From positions 56,305 through 120,304 of the forward strand of contig ML769596.1 in NCBI GenBank assembly GCA_009733575.1: DNA of 64,000 nucleotides, read 5' to 3'. Positions 11,609-24,500 of this stretch are shown in pieces. How positions within the stretch are numbered: position 1 is the first letter of the stretch; every line of letters begins with the position of its first letter. Source of the stretch: Gymnopus androsaceus JB14. Its lineage: Eukaryota > Basidiomycota > Agaricomycetes > Agaricales > Omphalotaceae. A program made the translations under genes and the position numbers. A model generated the notes under the pieces. The model made no database searches and was not told the DNA's origin. It saw only the letters and a list, made by a program, of their open reading frames with translations.

Positions 11609-13600
11609 TATTTTCTACCTATGAATTCGTATACCAAAAACCAAAATTGGACCTCAACTTGCCCTTCCAATCACCCACTCTCTGTTGTTTATTTTTCCGT
11701 CGATCAGCACCACGTCTTTCTTATTCTTTATTCTGCTTTAGTTTCCTGTTGTTGCTTGCTTTACCACTTACTACACTCACCTGCATCTGCGAATCACGAT
11801 TGACTTCATTTACTTAGATCCAATTATTTAGGATACCTTTCATGCTCTGCCTGTTGTACTTACGTTATGGAGGAGGCCTCCTTTGTGTGTACTACCAGCA
11901 GTGTTATATTACTTTTTAGCTTCTTACTTTTAGCTTTAGTAGATGGTAGTACATTAGTAGTACTTGTTCTTTCCAATCCAAACAGTGAAAAGATTTCTTA
12001 CTAGACTGAGACCTCTATTTCCGAGTCCAAGCCCATTTTTCTAAGGCTTAGGTCTTGTATTAGGAGGTTTTCTTTTGAACTGGGTTTGGGGGAATGGGAG
12101 CAGCAAGGATAGACTGCATTGAAGTGCATGAGTATTTAACTCATCTAAGTAGCTAAAGAACGAATAAGGGAGAAATGTGAGTAGTTAATGTGACTGTGTG
12201 ACATGAGACAAAACCCTTAATATGTGCATGTAAAAGTTAATTCTTTGAGCTTTCAAGGGCCCAATGCAGAGCAATGAGGCATATATACTTATATGTACGG
12301 ATATGGAGTGAGTGAGACAACTACAGTCTACAAGTGGGATATCAGTAGAAGTGAGTGTCATAGTGACGCTCGCTTACTAATGATCTACTTCCGTCCGACT
12401 TACATACGACTGGACGGAGCAACTATCGAACTTGTTGCTCGTACCAGTATGAACATTACTGTATACGAACATTGTACTTATCGAACTTGTTGCTCGTACA
12501 GATATAGAATATATACAACTTGACAGTGAGTGTAAGGGAGAAACCCTTCCAGCATATTTTTATACATAAATTTCATTTTATTCCATTTAATCTTCATATA
12601 TTTTTGAATCAATGACTCTGTATTTACAATTTATATCTTCTCTTCATAGAATCAATTGAGAAAATCTAAATATTATAAAAATAATACCCTGAGGACCCCT
12701 GCCATGCCAAAGTCATGTGTCAAGTTGGTGTCAAGCAAAGCTTGTGAAGATGAATTACCAGTCCAGTACCCCGCGTTTCGTATTACCGAGATTAATTTTG
12801 TAAGTGTACAGTACTTTTAAACAAATTCTTTTTTTTGGATAATTCTATTTGACACATTCGGTACAGCAATGCCAAGACCTAGCAACCCTCAAAACTCCAG
12901 TGGAGAAGCAACCGTTACATCGGTGTTCAACTAGGTCACATTGCTGGCACACACAAAAAATACAATTCATGCACATATAACAGAAGTGTGCAGCAGCCAG
13001 AGATTAGTAGGTTTATTATTGGTGGAGGCACAGTAACGAGTATGAGGAAGACAAAAAATACAACATTTGATGGTGAAATGATTGACAATTGACAACGTGC
13101 ACAGTCCTACAGTACCCATGCGACTTGACTAGTTTGACTTTTCTGACCTGCGATGCCTAAGCGATGCCCCAACGAGGTATATTAAGGCACTGTCAAAGGA
13201 GTCAGCGGATGGACGACATGCAACATTAAAAGCACACACCTAATATAATCCTTGTGCAGAGCTGACTCTGCCTCATCCTTGCTCATTTCCAAGCATACAA
13301 GTAACAGATAAGGTCAGTGTGAGAAATGATGAAAAGATGTCTTCAAAGAGCTACTTACTGTGGAATGTGGTAGTGCCATAGCCAGCTCATCGTAGTTGCA
13401 AACAAGCTCCCACCCATGACTCGGAGACCGCCGGTGTGACCAGCGATTACAAGATCTCAATTCTCAGAGGGCTGTTGAAAGGCAGGGGTTATCGAAAAGA
13501 ATAAGTACTTAATCCCTGTTTTTTCCAAGTTGACTCTGAGTCGCTGTAGTTTGGTAAGTGTCAACGGTTGTGTGATTCAATGAAGATATATTCGGTAGAA
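11609..13600. other. 3' flank and AT-rich intergenic DNA
   Basis: 11609-11990 is the 3' flank of the large gene; it is conserved in the duplicate at 19140-19490, so it was part of the duplicated unit. The rest is AT-rich with no coding signal. It holds a 21-bp exact direct repeat (12424-12444 and 12479-12499). Confidence 0.6.
12424..12499. repeat. 21-bp direct repeat
   Basis: TATCGAACTTGTTGCTCGTA(C) occurs exactly at 12424-12444 and 12479-12499, 34 nt apart, in AT-rich intergenic DNA. Confidence 0.75.
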
Positions 13601-13713
13601 CTGGTTCGGAGCAACGAGAGTTAAATATTAGTTGTACAGGGCTTTTAGTTCAAAAGGGTATCGTACCTGGTTCGGAGCAACGAGAGTTAAAGGGATCGTT
13701 GCTCCGACCCAGG
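13601..13713. repeat. Direct repeat plus 18-bp hairpin
   Basis: CTGGTTCGGAGCAACGAGAG(TTAAA) occurs at 13601-13625 and again at 13667-13691. The second copy forms an inverted repeat with TCGTTGCTCCGACCCAGG at 13696-13713 (17 of 18 pairs, 12-nt loop). It lies about 800 bp upstream of DUF6534 copy A. Confidence 0.75.
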
Positions 13714-13745
13714 TTAGTAAGTAACTCCGATCGTACTACTTCGGC

Positions 13746-14504
13746 ATGGGCGCTTGGGCACCATCCGTTAACAGTAAGTCTCGTTCAAGCCTTCAACTTT
13801 TGGATGTCTTTAATGTTCGCGGCAGCAAGCATCAGACACTTACAATTACTTACGACGTTCATTGGCTGATTGCAAAATCAGCCCTTATTGGCCAGCAAAG
13901 CTTCAAGTTGGAATTTCCATTGAATTCTTGTTTGAGCAGTGTCACTCAAGACCGCTCTCCAGTTTCGCAATCAGCTGTAAGTTTAAACTATAAATATTTG
14001 AATGGAGCCATATGTGACAGTCATTGGTATTATGACGCTTCTATACAGCTTTCAGGACTGAGAAGCAAGATCGCAGTCCTTAATTGTGAGCTGCTGAGGT
14101 TCGTAATTCAATCTTTTCAAATGAACTATAGCGCCAGGGAGCTCGTTCTTTCCTATCAGATAGCAACCTTGTGGTTCAAGTGTATGGTCATTGGTCAGTG
14201 GTGGCACCGATGTCATGACGCTGACATTCAAGTTTTATTCATCGCATCGACCTTAGCAATGCTTCAGCCGGCGCTCATCCTCTTTCCCTCCCTCTCGGAA
14301 CAGATAGAAGCACTGAGGCTGCAGTGCGCATCAAGAAAGATGTCATGATGCTTCCATTCCATCTTTTCAACTCACTGGGCAATGCTTCGGCCAGCGCTAA
14401 GCCAGCTAGCTAGGCGTCACTTCAAGTACAAATATTCTTCAGCTTCTCAGATACGTTGCTCTAACTCCCTTTCTTCAGTCAACAGTCGCTTTAGACGAAG
14501 CAGC
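13746..14504 (+). other. Upstream region of DUF6534 copy A with internal duplication
   Basis: A 200-codon open frame (13746-14348) has no recognisable motif. The motif CAATGCTTCAGCCGGCGCT at about 14259 recurs with small changes at about 14381, and again upstream of copy B at about 45552. This suggests a duplicated promoter/leader segment rather than a separate gene. Confidence 0.4.
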
Positions 14505-16133
14505 ATGATTTCTTCAGACTCTGTACAGGTCACTCTTGGAGGTCTACAGGTGTCCGTACTCATCGCGACATTCATCTATGCCATCAGTTGCTTCCAGGCC
14601 TTTCTTTACTGGCGTAGTAGGTTCAATGACCGTCTGCCATTGCGTATTCTGGTCTGGGTAGTTTGGTAAGTTACTAGGCTGCTAGATGCCAGCCAAAGAA
14701 AGTCGATCTATAATATTTTCCAGGCTTTTCGAAACAGCGCACACGACATGTTTCTGGATTTACATATTTACGATTACCGTCAAGTACTATGGTCAGCCTG
14801 AAGAAATAGACCGACGACACTGGTCCCTTGACGCGTCTCTTGCTTTTCATGGACTCATCAATTGTTGTGTCCAGGTATGGCTATACTGATTACTTCAAAA
14901 CGGTGGTTTTTTATCTTCTTGTCCTTGTATAGTCGTATTACTCCTGGCGCGTCTACGTCATATCCGGACGCATGCTTATCCCCATACTTTGCTGGATCAG
15001 CTTGACATTGGAATGTTTTGGCGCAATCACAGACGCGGTTATCCTTTACGCCATAGGGCCGGTGGCATTCACCGCGAATTGGAACCTCTTGCCAACGTTG
15101 CTTATCACCGTTGATCTCTCGGTCGGAGTGGTGAATACGACGTCGTTATGCTATTACCTGTATACACGGAAAACAGGCGTCAAGTCGTGAGTATTTGAGA
15201 TGTTACAGCCTTTCGTACCTCTATGTGGACTATCCGACTGATTTGAATGATCACGTAGAACGGACCAGCTCGTTACCACCCTTATAGAGTGGTGTGTCGG
15301 TGAGTCTCTCGCTTGGATGCATTTTATGGTGGTATCTAATCCAGTGTATCTTGCAGAAAGCGGTCTTATCACTGCGTGCGTCCTAGAATGTGATGTTGAA
15401 ATAGGATGTTACTCATTTTTCGACTCTAGACTCGCCGCTTTGGGTATGCTTATCGCGGTAAATCCTTATGCTTCTTTCGGGTGTTTGCATTGCTCAACAA
15501 GCGCTTCTCTTTAGTGTGTTTTAACACCAAACACAGGTGAAAATATTTTCAGACGGGTCCATCGCAAGCACGTAACTGAATAGTTGATTGAATAGCTGTG
15601 TATCTCTCAATGATCGAGCTTCTATGCTAAATGTAAGTCTCAATGGATTTTTCCCAAGTCAAACGAACGCTCAACTTGAATATATAGTCTACTCGAACTC
15701 CTTACTTGCATCGTAAGTCGCAATCACTTATCACGATGGAACCGATGCATTTGTTTACATGAACAATAACAAGCTTGAATGGAAGAGGGCCATTCAGCCC
15801 TTTCCGAAAAATTGTGCTATCATCTACCCAAGATGGTGACCTGAGCAAAACAGGCCTTCGTTTCGCAGTACAGGTTGAACAGGTAATTTTGACATTTGTA
15901 AACGACTGCTGATTGTGAAATCTTACCTGTCTCCCTCTCCTTTCCAGACGACCGATATATCCCGGGGCGCCTCCACGCGCGGATTCCAACCAACGTCCAG
16001 AAGCAGCATGGCTGGAACAGAACATGCCTCACAGGGGGATCAGACTGGTGCTACTGACATGCAGTTCGCAGGGGCTCTAAAGGACTTCGACTTGGACGAT
16101 ACTAGTATGGCTTCTCGAACAGATGTTGTTTGA
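14505..16133 (+). CDS. DUF6534-type seven-helix membrane protein, copy A
   Basis: Exons 14505-14665, 14724-14874, 14933-15186 and 15259-15299 and later pieces read as a multi-pass membrane protein. Helix 1 is VTLGGLQVSVLIATFIYAIS, followed by FQAFLYWRSR, FHGLINCCVQSYYSWRVYVI, RMLIPILCWISLTLECFGA, NWNLLPTLLITVDLSVGVVN, LCYYLYTRKTGVKSTDQLV and IEWCVESGLIT. This order, with the TGxKxTD..V motif before the last helices, is the DUF6534 pattern of basidiomycetes; function unknown. The final helix region (15357-15560) can only be read by switching frame: FRVFALLNKRFSL is out of frame with ESGLIT. The cytoplasmic tail GRGPFSPFRK...SSMAGTEHAS...TDVV (about 15770-16133) is present. It could be a recent pseudogene or use unseen splicing. 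Confidence 0.65.
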
Positions 16134-16861
16134 AATATCGTCCTCATGTACATAACGATCCCGAATCTACCCAAAAATGACTCAAGTGCATTAACCTGGA
16201 GAGAATTACTCTGTACGTAGAGTGTGCTGTCGGTGGAATTGCTGGACAATTGGTCGTTTTACGATGGACCCGTTCTGTGAGAAGTTAAGAACCTTCACGG
16301 AACTATGCTAAAATAGCCAATTTGAGCTGAACTGTTAATTAAAACCACGACTAAACGCTTCCAAGACTCATAGATATTCGGCATACTTTGTTGATCTGGT
16401 ATATTTTATCATCGCCAATACGCCCCTTCATTTTGGCGGACACGTGACTAAATTGCGCAATCCAATCACGTTCTCGTTGACTTCAACAAGTCCGATTGAA
16501 CGACCAAGTTCCAGGACCTGGATAGTAGTTACTTAGTATTATGATATTATTGGTACATGTAGTAGCTAGAAAGTCCATTCGAAAAAATATACTAACCTCT
16601 AAACGGGGCCTACCCCCGGACCCTCACCCTAACAGCGTGCTTCGTAGCACGCACCCTAACCTAACCATGTGCTAACCACTAACAACAAATGATTATATTT
16701 TTCGTCACAACGTCACAACGTGTACCGGATCTATTCACAAAGGTAGACAAAGGTTTTACTGACAAAGGTATACTGTAGGATCAAGTCAACAAATCTTTCG
16801 GTGATGCGGCGATAAGATAAGCATCATACGTCAACTTCACCAACGCATCCTCTACCCAACG
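16134..16861. other. Intergenic with short hairpin
   Basis: No gene seen. It contains GCGTGCTTCGTAGCACGC (16635-16652, 7-bp perfect arms, 4-nt loop) embedded between two CACCCTAAC blocks. It ends where homology to the 6.66-kb gene begins. Confidence 0.5.
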
Positions 16862-19490
16862 CGAACACCAATAATACGGGTGGTCAAGCTTCAATCGCTA
16901 CTACCTCCTTCCTCTGCTCTTGTTCTGAGTTCGGGTTCATATATAGATCGTCGGGCCCAGGACCGAGTTCGCAGATACCCATAAATGCGAATATGCAAAC
17001 ATTGAAGGATAGTCGGAGGAGGTCTGTGTTGCAGAAGGAGAAGGGGGCTCCTGCTCCGTAGAAGCAGCAGCAGTACTATGGAAATGGATACGCGAATGGA
17101 GATGGTGCAAATGGGAGTGCTCCACATAATATTCATCCGGATGCGGCTGCGGCTTCGTCGTCCTCTCCATTCCCTGCACCAATCTTCTTCATCCCATCGT
17201 ACTTTGACTAAATCTCGCCCATCTAACCAGCAAAGGCCCACGCCGCCCGCATCTCCCGAATAACCTCCTCGATCTCGCGCGAGCATCATCAATACCTCTA
17301 CTCGAAAACACTCTCCTCCTCCTGCATCATCGACCACTCGAAACCATTCTCTTCCTCCTCGAACGACAGCCCGTCCAGTCATTACACCCCAGGAATTCGA
17401 GCACTCATCCCGCAGAGTCGCTATTCTGGATGAAGACCTGTTTGCGCGGTCTGGAGGAGTGAGGACACTGTCACCGTTTAGTCAGGAGGATGATTTGTCT
17501 CTACCGTTACTGTTGGAACATTCGAATCTTGCTTCTGCCCAGCTCTAGATCCTGCTCGTGCTCCTCGAGAAATGGAACGACCTGCGCCTACTCCGCTACA
17601 GGCACAACAGGCGGTGTTGGACAAGAAAGATCTTCCGATACCGCAGAGTACTTCCCCTGAAGAGGGGGATGATTCGTTCCTTCTAGGTAACACGGGAGCT
17701 GGAAAACACGTTGAGGCTGGATCTGAGGCGAACATTACAGTTCCAACGCCTCCGGATATGGTCAGCGAGAATGATTTACTCAGGGATTTGGAGAAGGATG
17801 ATGACGAAAACGACTCTATACCCGACTCCGGGATCGACACCGATAATGCTGTCGCTGACAATGCTTTCGGGCTGTTGGAGATCGAAAGTAATCCTGGTTC
17901 TACAGGACCTTCACTGCTACATGCTTGGCTGTAACCCTCCCCACCTTCGAATACGCTCGTATAGCCGATCTCCTTAACCAGTAAAAAAACATCCTGCCCA
18001 CTCTCCGCGACCCAGCGATAGCTGAGAAAGCAAACTTATGGTTAGCGTTACGAGGGCGTAGGCTGAGAGGAGAGACATTCCAAGTTCATCAAGACAGCGC
18101 ACGCCGATAATGAGTAATTCGCCTCGGTCTCAACCGGGTCCCTCTCGTTCCTCGAGTCGAGCACCTTCACCTACATTCTCCGTTTCACATACTGGACATG
18201 GAAACGGCAATGGACCTCGTTCAGTCGCACACGGCTCCAACGGTCGCGAGTTTTTCTCCCAATCTCAATCAACTTTCCGGTCCTCTCTTCCGCGTCGGCC
18301 CTCTCTTACGAGTCTTCGTTCCTTCTCCCGAAGGCGACTGGTTATCCGACGCCAGTGTGCTGGAATGTGAAGCAGAGCTTAAGCACAGCAATGTGTTCAA
18401 GATGGTGAATTTGGGAGATGTGGTGTGGATTTGGTAGTGGCGAAGAGGGAATGCGGTAGGTTATATGGGATGGGAGTTATCTTATCGTGAGTCTTCTTCA
18501 AGTTCAGGGTCGTCTCCCTTCACTCGCTGATTTTCACGCAGGATCTTGACTACACTTATTCACCTATTGGTGACCTGCGAATATGTCCCTGGACTCGCCT
18601 TCCCGCCTTCGTATTTCCATCGCATCACACGTACCGGCACTTTTTCCTCAAGTACTACAAGCAATCCTGTTATTAGGATGGAATTATCACACTGAGGAGC
18701 TGAAGTTGCTGCAAGATCGCGTCCGAACGGAGACCCCTCAAGGTTCATATCACAAACGTTATTCGATGGGTTCACCGCTCTTCATTCTATCTCCGACCTC
18801 CCAGAACATAGAGTCACGGCCGAACATCTGTTCGTTCTGGTTCTTCTGCCTCCGCCGCACAGACACGTATTCTTATCCCCGGCAGCCCCTTCTTTGTCGA
18901 CCCCGGGCTGGTACGGTAAAGTTGTGGTGGAGACGGAGGGCTACGAACGAGGCATTGGCAGATTTGCAGGATCGGTGTGGCAAGGACGGATTTCCGCCAG
19001 GACAGGGAGTAACGTACCCGTGAACATGTCTGCGGCTGCGAAGGAGGCCAATATGGTTTATAGAAGCTTGCGAGAACGAAGGTATGTTTATCGGTTTCTC
19101 TTGTGTATATCAATGCTTATCATCCCCACTTTTTAGAGCCGTCAGTCGAAAAGAACAGTTGATGTGAATGAATTCGTATACCAAAACCCAAAATTGGACC
19201 TCAACTTGTACCTCCAATCACTCTGTTGTTTATTTTTCGGTTAATCAGCATCACGACCTTCTTTCTTATTTGTTTTTTCACTTGGTACTCTAATTCACCA
19301 TTACCTGTTACATTCACCTGGATCTGCGAATCACGATCAACTTCATCTACTTAGATCCAATTATTAGGATACCTTTTCTGTTCTGCCTGTTGTACTTACT
19401 TATCGATGAGGCCTTCTTTGTGTGTGCTACCAGTAGTGTCATTACTTATTAGCTTTAGTAGACGGTCGTACTTTAGCAGTGCTTATTCTT
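16862..19490 (+). pseudogene. Truncated, decayed duplicate of the 6.66-11.6 kb gene
   Basis: Nucleotide similarity to 8712-11980 starts at CGAACACCAATAATACGGGT and continues through the 3' flank. The copy lacks the first exons and the segment equivalent to about 9770-10290 (the F-box-like part), and has many indels. In-frame stops replace glutamines at 17059-17061 (CAG to TAG) and 17261-17263 (CAA to TAA). Intron remnants remain at about 18487-18541. It is a partial tandem duplication in the same orientation. It keeps one T at about 18800 that the parent lacks. Confidence 0.85.
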
Positions 19491-19547
19491 GGTGTGTTCT
19501 ATCCTTATGAACGATGAGAAAAAGGATAGAATACACTCAGAATAAGT
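19481..19547. repeat. Imperfect hairpin at duplication edge
   Basis: GCTTATTCTTGGTGTGTTCT followed by ATCCTTA pairs with AAGGATAGAATACACTCAGA followed by ATAAGT with few mismatches and a loop of about 13 nt. It sits exactly where similarity to the parent gene's 3' flank ends. Confidence 0.6.
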
Positions 19548-19704
19548 CAGTTCGTTGTTTTATCAAGGTCTTCGCTATACGTCGCGGTAGACGCGTGCGC
19601 TCTTCGCTTTCCCATTTACCGTCCCAGAGTGCAAGCCATCCCACATCCTATTTCGCCTGTACTACTTTCTATCTGTTTTTGCGGATTGGGTTCCAGATGA
19701 TGCG

Positions 19705-21095
19705 CTACTTTTGCAATCCAGATACCCGACGAAATGCTGATATAGCTACAGAACGAGGAGCGTTTGTGAGGAAACTCAAGGCACCTTCTATAACATCTGC
19801 AGAAGTTCCATCCTCTGAGAGAACACCAATATCTTCCATCTTACGAAAGATGTAATCAATGTAACCAGCAGCTCCAGACATATGAGCGATTTTGCAGACG
19901 CTAGCGTGAATGTGAAGATATTCGGGATTCGGTAATGGTAAGTTATCTGGGAACTTTGGTTCCATGGCCAAGGAGGGGTCGACGCGTAAGGCAGACTGAT
20001 GTGAAAAGGTAACATGAGTTGGAAGATCAAGACCCTTGATCATTTCTGGGGTATAAGATGTTTGGATTTTATAAGTATTAGGAACCTGCAACAAAAATCA
20101 CTACGAATGTTATACTTTAAGAGCACGGAACATACCCATCGACAGCTTCTAGCCAAAGGGCCAATTCGTCAAACGGATCATGAGCATTATGGTCCAATGT
20201 CATAACATTATCAAGGCGATGAATGCCAGGACCATTTAGTTCTTCCGAAAATTTCGGATAGCCGAACTTTTCAAGGATCGTCCAGAAAATTTCCCTCTTC
20301 AACAGAAGAATTAAATCCACCGGCCAGAATCGGTAAAGGCGTTTACTCACCTTTTGTGACTGCGCTTCGCTATCGCCCGTGATCCCAGCATTCGTCGCGT
20401 CCGCAAAGATATGCGCACACTCTGTCGCAACGTGACGAATCTCATCGTTAGTCCATGAGGAATATACAGCCTTTCGCAAAGCTTCCGATTCAACGAGCGA
20501 AGATCTGTCGAATCTACCACTTATGATGCAACGGTAGCCATCTCGCATTAGTGCCTGGGAACCGAAAGGTTAGACTCATTACTGTGTTCATAGATTTGAA
20601 CAAACCACCACTTTCTTTTTCGCCGTGGTATGACTGGTTGGGTTGTCCTGGAGAATAGCCTTGGTGTCCTCGCGCTGTCGATCAAACGACGGCCTCGAGA
20701 CATGCGAGCTGCTGAACGGGGACTTTCCCTTGTGCTTTCGGACTAGAATATTTCTTAACGATGGATTTGGAATGCGCACAATCTGTCGCAACGTGACGAA
20801 TCTCATACTCACAGGGACGGATTAAATGCTCCAAATACATCTTGCCAAGCTCATAAATCTTGAAAGATGGTTGAGTACCATCCAGTCCGTGGATAGAGGC
20901 TAGTTCGTTCAAGACGGCTCCGCGCGCGGTCAAGTTGATAGGATGGAGGAGGAGATATCCGACAATACGACAGTAGATCAACTCCTTCTTGTTGTTGGCG
21001 GAAGACTGGGCATCGTAAACGAGTCGATAGAGGCTTTTAGCTTTGGCGTTGTACTCCTCGTTGAATACTGAGTCGGGCTTCGGAAGTTCCGTCAT
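19705..21095 (-). CDS. HNH_2-type nuclease-domain protein
   Basis: Five exons: 21095-20813, 20742-20606, 20554-20351, 20296-about 20135, and about 20090-19705. Exon 1 gives an N-terminal helical segment (YRLVYDAQSSANNKKELIY). Exons 3-4 carry the HNH_2 core: LMRDGYRCIISGRFDRS, then ECAHIFADATNAGI with the first His, NGPGIHRLDNVMTLDHN with the Asn, and HDPFDELALWLEAVDG with the last His. The C-terminal exon (HVTFSH, LPLPNPEYLHIHASVCKIAH, SGAAGYID) matches the usual tail of these fungal proteins. Presumed DNA-cleaving, role unknown. The exon 4/5 splice is one base short of preserving frame (GATGGGTATG versus GATGGGGTACG in the duplicate), so the last ~125 residues may be frameshifted. A decayed copy lies beyond the Argonaute gene. 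Confidence 0.75.
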
Positions 21096-21561
21096 GGTAA
21101 GAGAGAACGAAGTATCACGTGTTTGTCATCTTCGTCGAACTAAAATTCACTCAAGGACATCTACAGGTTCAAACGTTCAAGGCTGGCTTTTTGCTACTGG
21201 GCTACTATTAAAACCTTGTGTTCTTTCGGTGGAAATCGACTAGTTCGTTGCTGGGCTTTTGCTAATTCAATGATCGAGCTGGATTGTTTTTCGGTCAATC
21301 ATGTCTAACTTTACTACCAACATCCACCCTTCTTCTGATTGTTCGCATCACAATTCGTCGCAAAGCTCGCGCTGCTCAAAGACTGAAATGTCAGTATAAT
21401 GACACTGACACTGACAGGAAGCACGATGCATGCACGTGGTCCGCGGGAATTGCGCAACTGCGCCTGCGGAACTCTCTCATCTCTCATCTCTCAACTCGCC
21501 TGCTTTCGAGTTTCTGTTCATATTGTACTTGTATCTGCCTTCTACTTTCTTTCATGTACAA

Positions 21562-24500
21562 ATGGACCCAAGCTTAAGATATGGCTCTGCCGGGGCTAAC
21601 TTACAAGTAACAGTAAACGCTTTCAAACTTCAATGGGACCGGAACTCTGTGGTTTCACATTACGACGGTAATTTTCCTGGATGACTTGACTGACCTGAAC
21701 TCATTTCAAGCCGTTATGTATGTAGTCAGTGAGTTATATCCCTTTTATCCCTTTCTTATCGATGAACACTTCCCGATAGCTCTCACACCACTCTTCACTG
21801 GACCCAATGGAAAACAGGTCGTTCTCGGCGGAGAAAAGGGGACAGAACTCATTCAGCGCGTCCAAGCTGCAAACCCTAACGAGTTTCCGCATCACGGAGG
21901 TGTGTAGCAAACTATACAAACTGAACACATCTGACGCTGATTGAATGGACAATATAGCCTTTGACGGAAAGAAGAACTTGTTCTCCTTTCGCCCTTTCTC
22001 TTTCACCAGCCGAACTGTAAGGAGATTACAGCAAACTTCGATACCGATACTAATCAATTCGTTAGTTTAAAGATGTCTCTTGGGAGAAGGATTCCAATCC
22101 TTCACGGAGGAGGTCTAACAAAAAAGTCGACGTCAGCATAGTGCATGTTAAGGATGTCGATATTTCGTACGACGCATTTCCACGCCATTGTTCCGCTTCA
22201 CACAACTTGACTTTCGTTTCAACAGTCTACTTCACGGAATTCTACGAGGAGCTGAACAGGGGAATCCCCAGTCCATTGGGAAAGGCACCGATGTCGCTTC
22301 ATCGTTGAACATGTTACAGGTTTTCCTTCAAGCCGCTCCCCGAATGTATGTATCCTTCTACTCCATCTTTTTAGATCTTGACACCTTTGACACAGGACTC
22401 CTGGTAAGCTTCACAAGGGAAAAAATCTTTATGTGCAGCGCAGCCAAGGCGAGCACTACAGCCGAAAAAGTATTCTCAATCTCTTTTTATTACTGACTCT
22501 ACATATAATTGACATTCTTTTTCAAGGAATCGATGAAAACATGCGACCTTTAAAGCTGCTCGATGGACTGTTCCAGTGTGTAATTGTTCAATCTCATCAC
22601 TCTTGTATGTCACAATCCCGGTCGTAGGAGCGTTCGCCCAACGATCGGAGGTCTCTTGGTAAATGTGGATGTAGCGGTTGGTGTCATGTAAGCTACCATG
22701 ATAAACTACGAAACTTTATCTTCTTAATGCCTTCGCTTTTACAGTCTACCAGATATGCGTTTGGAGGAACTGTGCCTGCAGTATCTCCGCTACCGTGATA
22801 GCATTCAGCAACTCAATCAACTTTCCGCTACCCACAATAGATCAAATGATTTTGACCGCCTGCGCCATTTCCTTCGGGATGTTAAGGTGTGCATAGATAT
22901 ACGCGGTTCAAGTAGAGTTTCGAAGCCGAAAGCAAGACGGATTCGAGGTTTGATTCGAGATGTTGGATCCCACGTATTTGATAAGGAAGGAGTCCCAACC
23001 ACTATTCGAGTGCGTATCATTTTTCAGTTCTTGTAATTATAGCTTATATATCGTTTCAGGATTACTTTTGGGATACCTACCAATATAAAATCCCATCTCA
23101 GAGCTTGGGTGTTTCAATTGGACAATATGAAGTGTTTCCTATCTCTGTTTGTAAAGTTTCACAGCAGCTTTACAAAGTGAGCTTATCAATCGCCTTCTTG
23201 GTTTCACGTCCAGAAGTTTAGCTGATCTTCTATTTCAGGCCAAGCTCCAACCGGAACAGGTTCGGGAGGTCCTTTCGTTCGTACCTCAAAATCCCGAACA
23301 GCGGCTCTCAAGAATTACAGCTGGATGGCAGAACCTGGAATACCACAACTCTGCATACTTGGCAGGTGCGAACATCACAGTCAATCACCAACCTCTTGAA
23401 GTGGGTGGGCGGCTTCTTCCTCCGCCACAGATCAAGTATGGACAGGGCGAAGTTCTCAGCACTAATAACGTATGTTCAGTACCTTGCATCAATCGTGACC
23501 CCCAGATGATGACCTCTCATTATTATCGTTGATTATCGTAGAAACCGGGTACATGGGATGTCAAGAGCAAGAAGTTCTTCTCTCCCGCAACTATCCCGTT
23601 TGTGATAGTCTTTAATTTGACGGGGAGACGCAAAATCGACGATATGGATCATTTTGCTTTGAGTCTTCATAAGACCATGCGTGACAGAGGTGAGTATATT
23701 TTTTGCTCCAAGTTGGGTTAGTAATCACTATCTTAATGCTCTAGGCATCCGTAAGTGTCATCTCCTCTCGGCTGGTTTTCGTTTACAGACATTGTTTTTC
23801 CCGCTACAGCGACCAGAGTGAGCGCAATCATTGATGACAATGGTCTAAACTTTGAGAAAACAATGGTGCGAGAGGCACAAAGATTGAATGTTCAGAAAGG
23901 TGAACTTTTAGTCCTTGCTCTTCTCCCAGAGAGTGCGGCTGGTCTCTACGCCAGTGTAAAAAGGGCAGGAGATATTGTACATGGTGTTCCTACACAGTGC
24001 GTGGTGAGTATCTATCCTCTTATCTATAAACTGTCAACTCATTGTTATCGTTAGCGATGGTCTTCCAAGCTTGTACAAACAATCAAAAAAACTGGACCCC
24101 TCGATCAATATTTGAACAATCTTGTGCTCAAGTACACTTTAATTTTTTGTTTCCTACAACCGCTTCCGTGACTTACAGAATCCTGCTTTAGGATAAACGC
24201 TCGTTGCGGCGGCATCAACCACGTACCATTCTCTCCAGCGATGAACTATCTTGCTAAAGAAACTACAATGGTTGTTGGTGAGCATCGCTCAGCTCATTAT
24301 ATCAGTAGCTTGTGCTAATCGTTGCTTTTCATTTAGGCGCTGACGTTAGCCATCCCCCATCTGGAAGCCAAGGACCCTCCTTTGCTTCTCTAGTATCTTC
24401 TCGAGACCCTGCAAGCTGCTGTAAGCAAAATCATACCTGATGAATGATATGACTGATGATATTTTGCTTTGGCTTTAGCAAAATACACTGGGCAACTAAA

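Noticed and set aside
13746..14348. 200-codon plus-strand frame
   Set aside because: No motif, and it overlaps the internally duplicated upstream region of DUF6534 copy A; likely fortuitous.
16600..16680. True telomere or subtelomere
   Set aside because: Only two or three CCCTAA-like units, not tandem; genes continue on both sides.
19560..19700. Separate gene 3' of the HNH gene
   Set aside because: Partial similarity to 38095-38190 but no open frame shared; treated as a short relic repeat.
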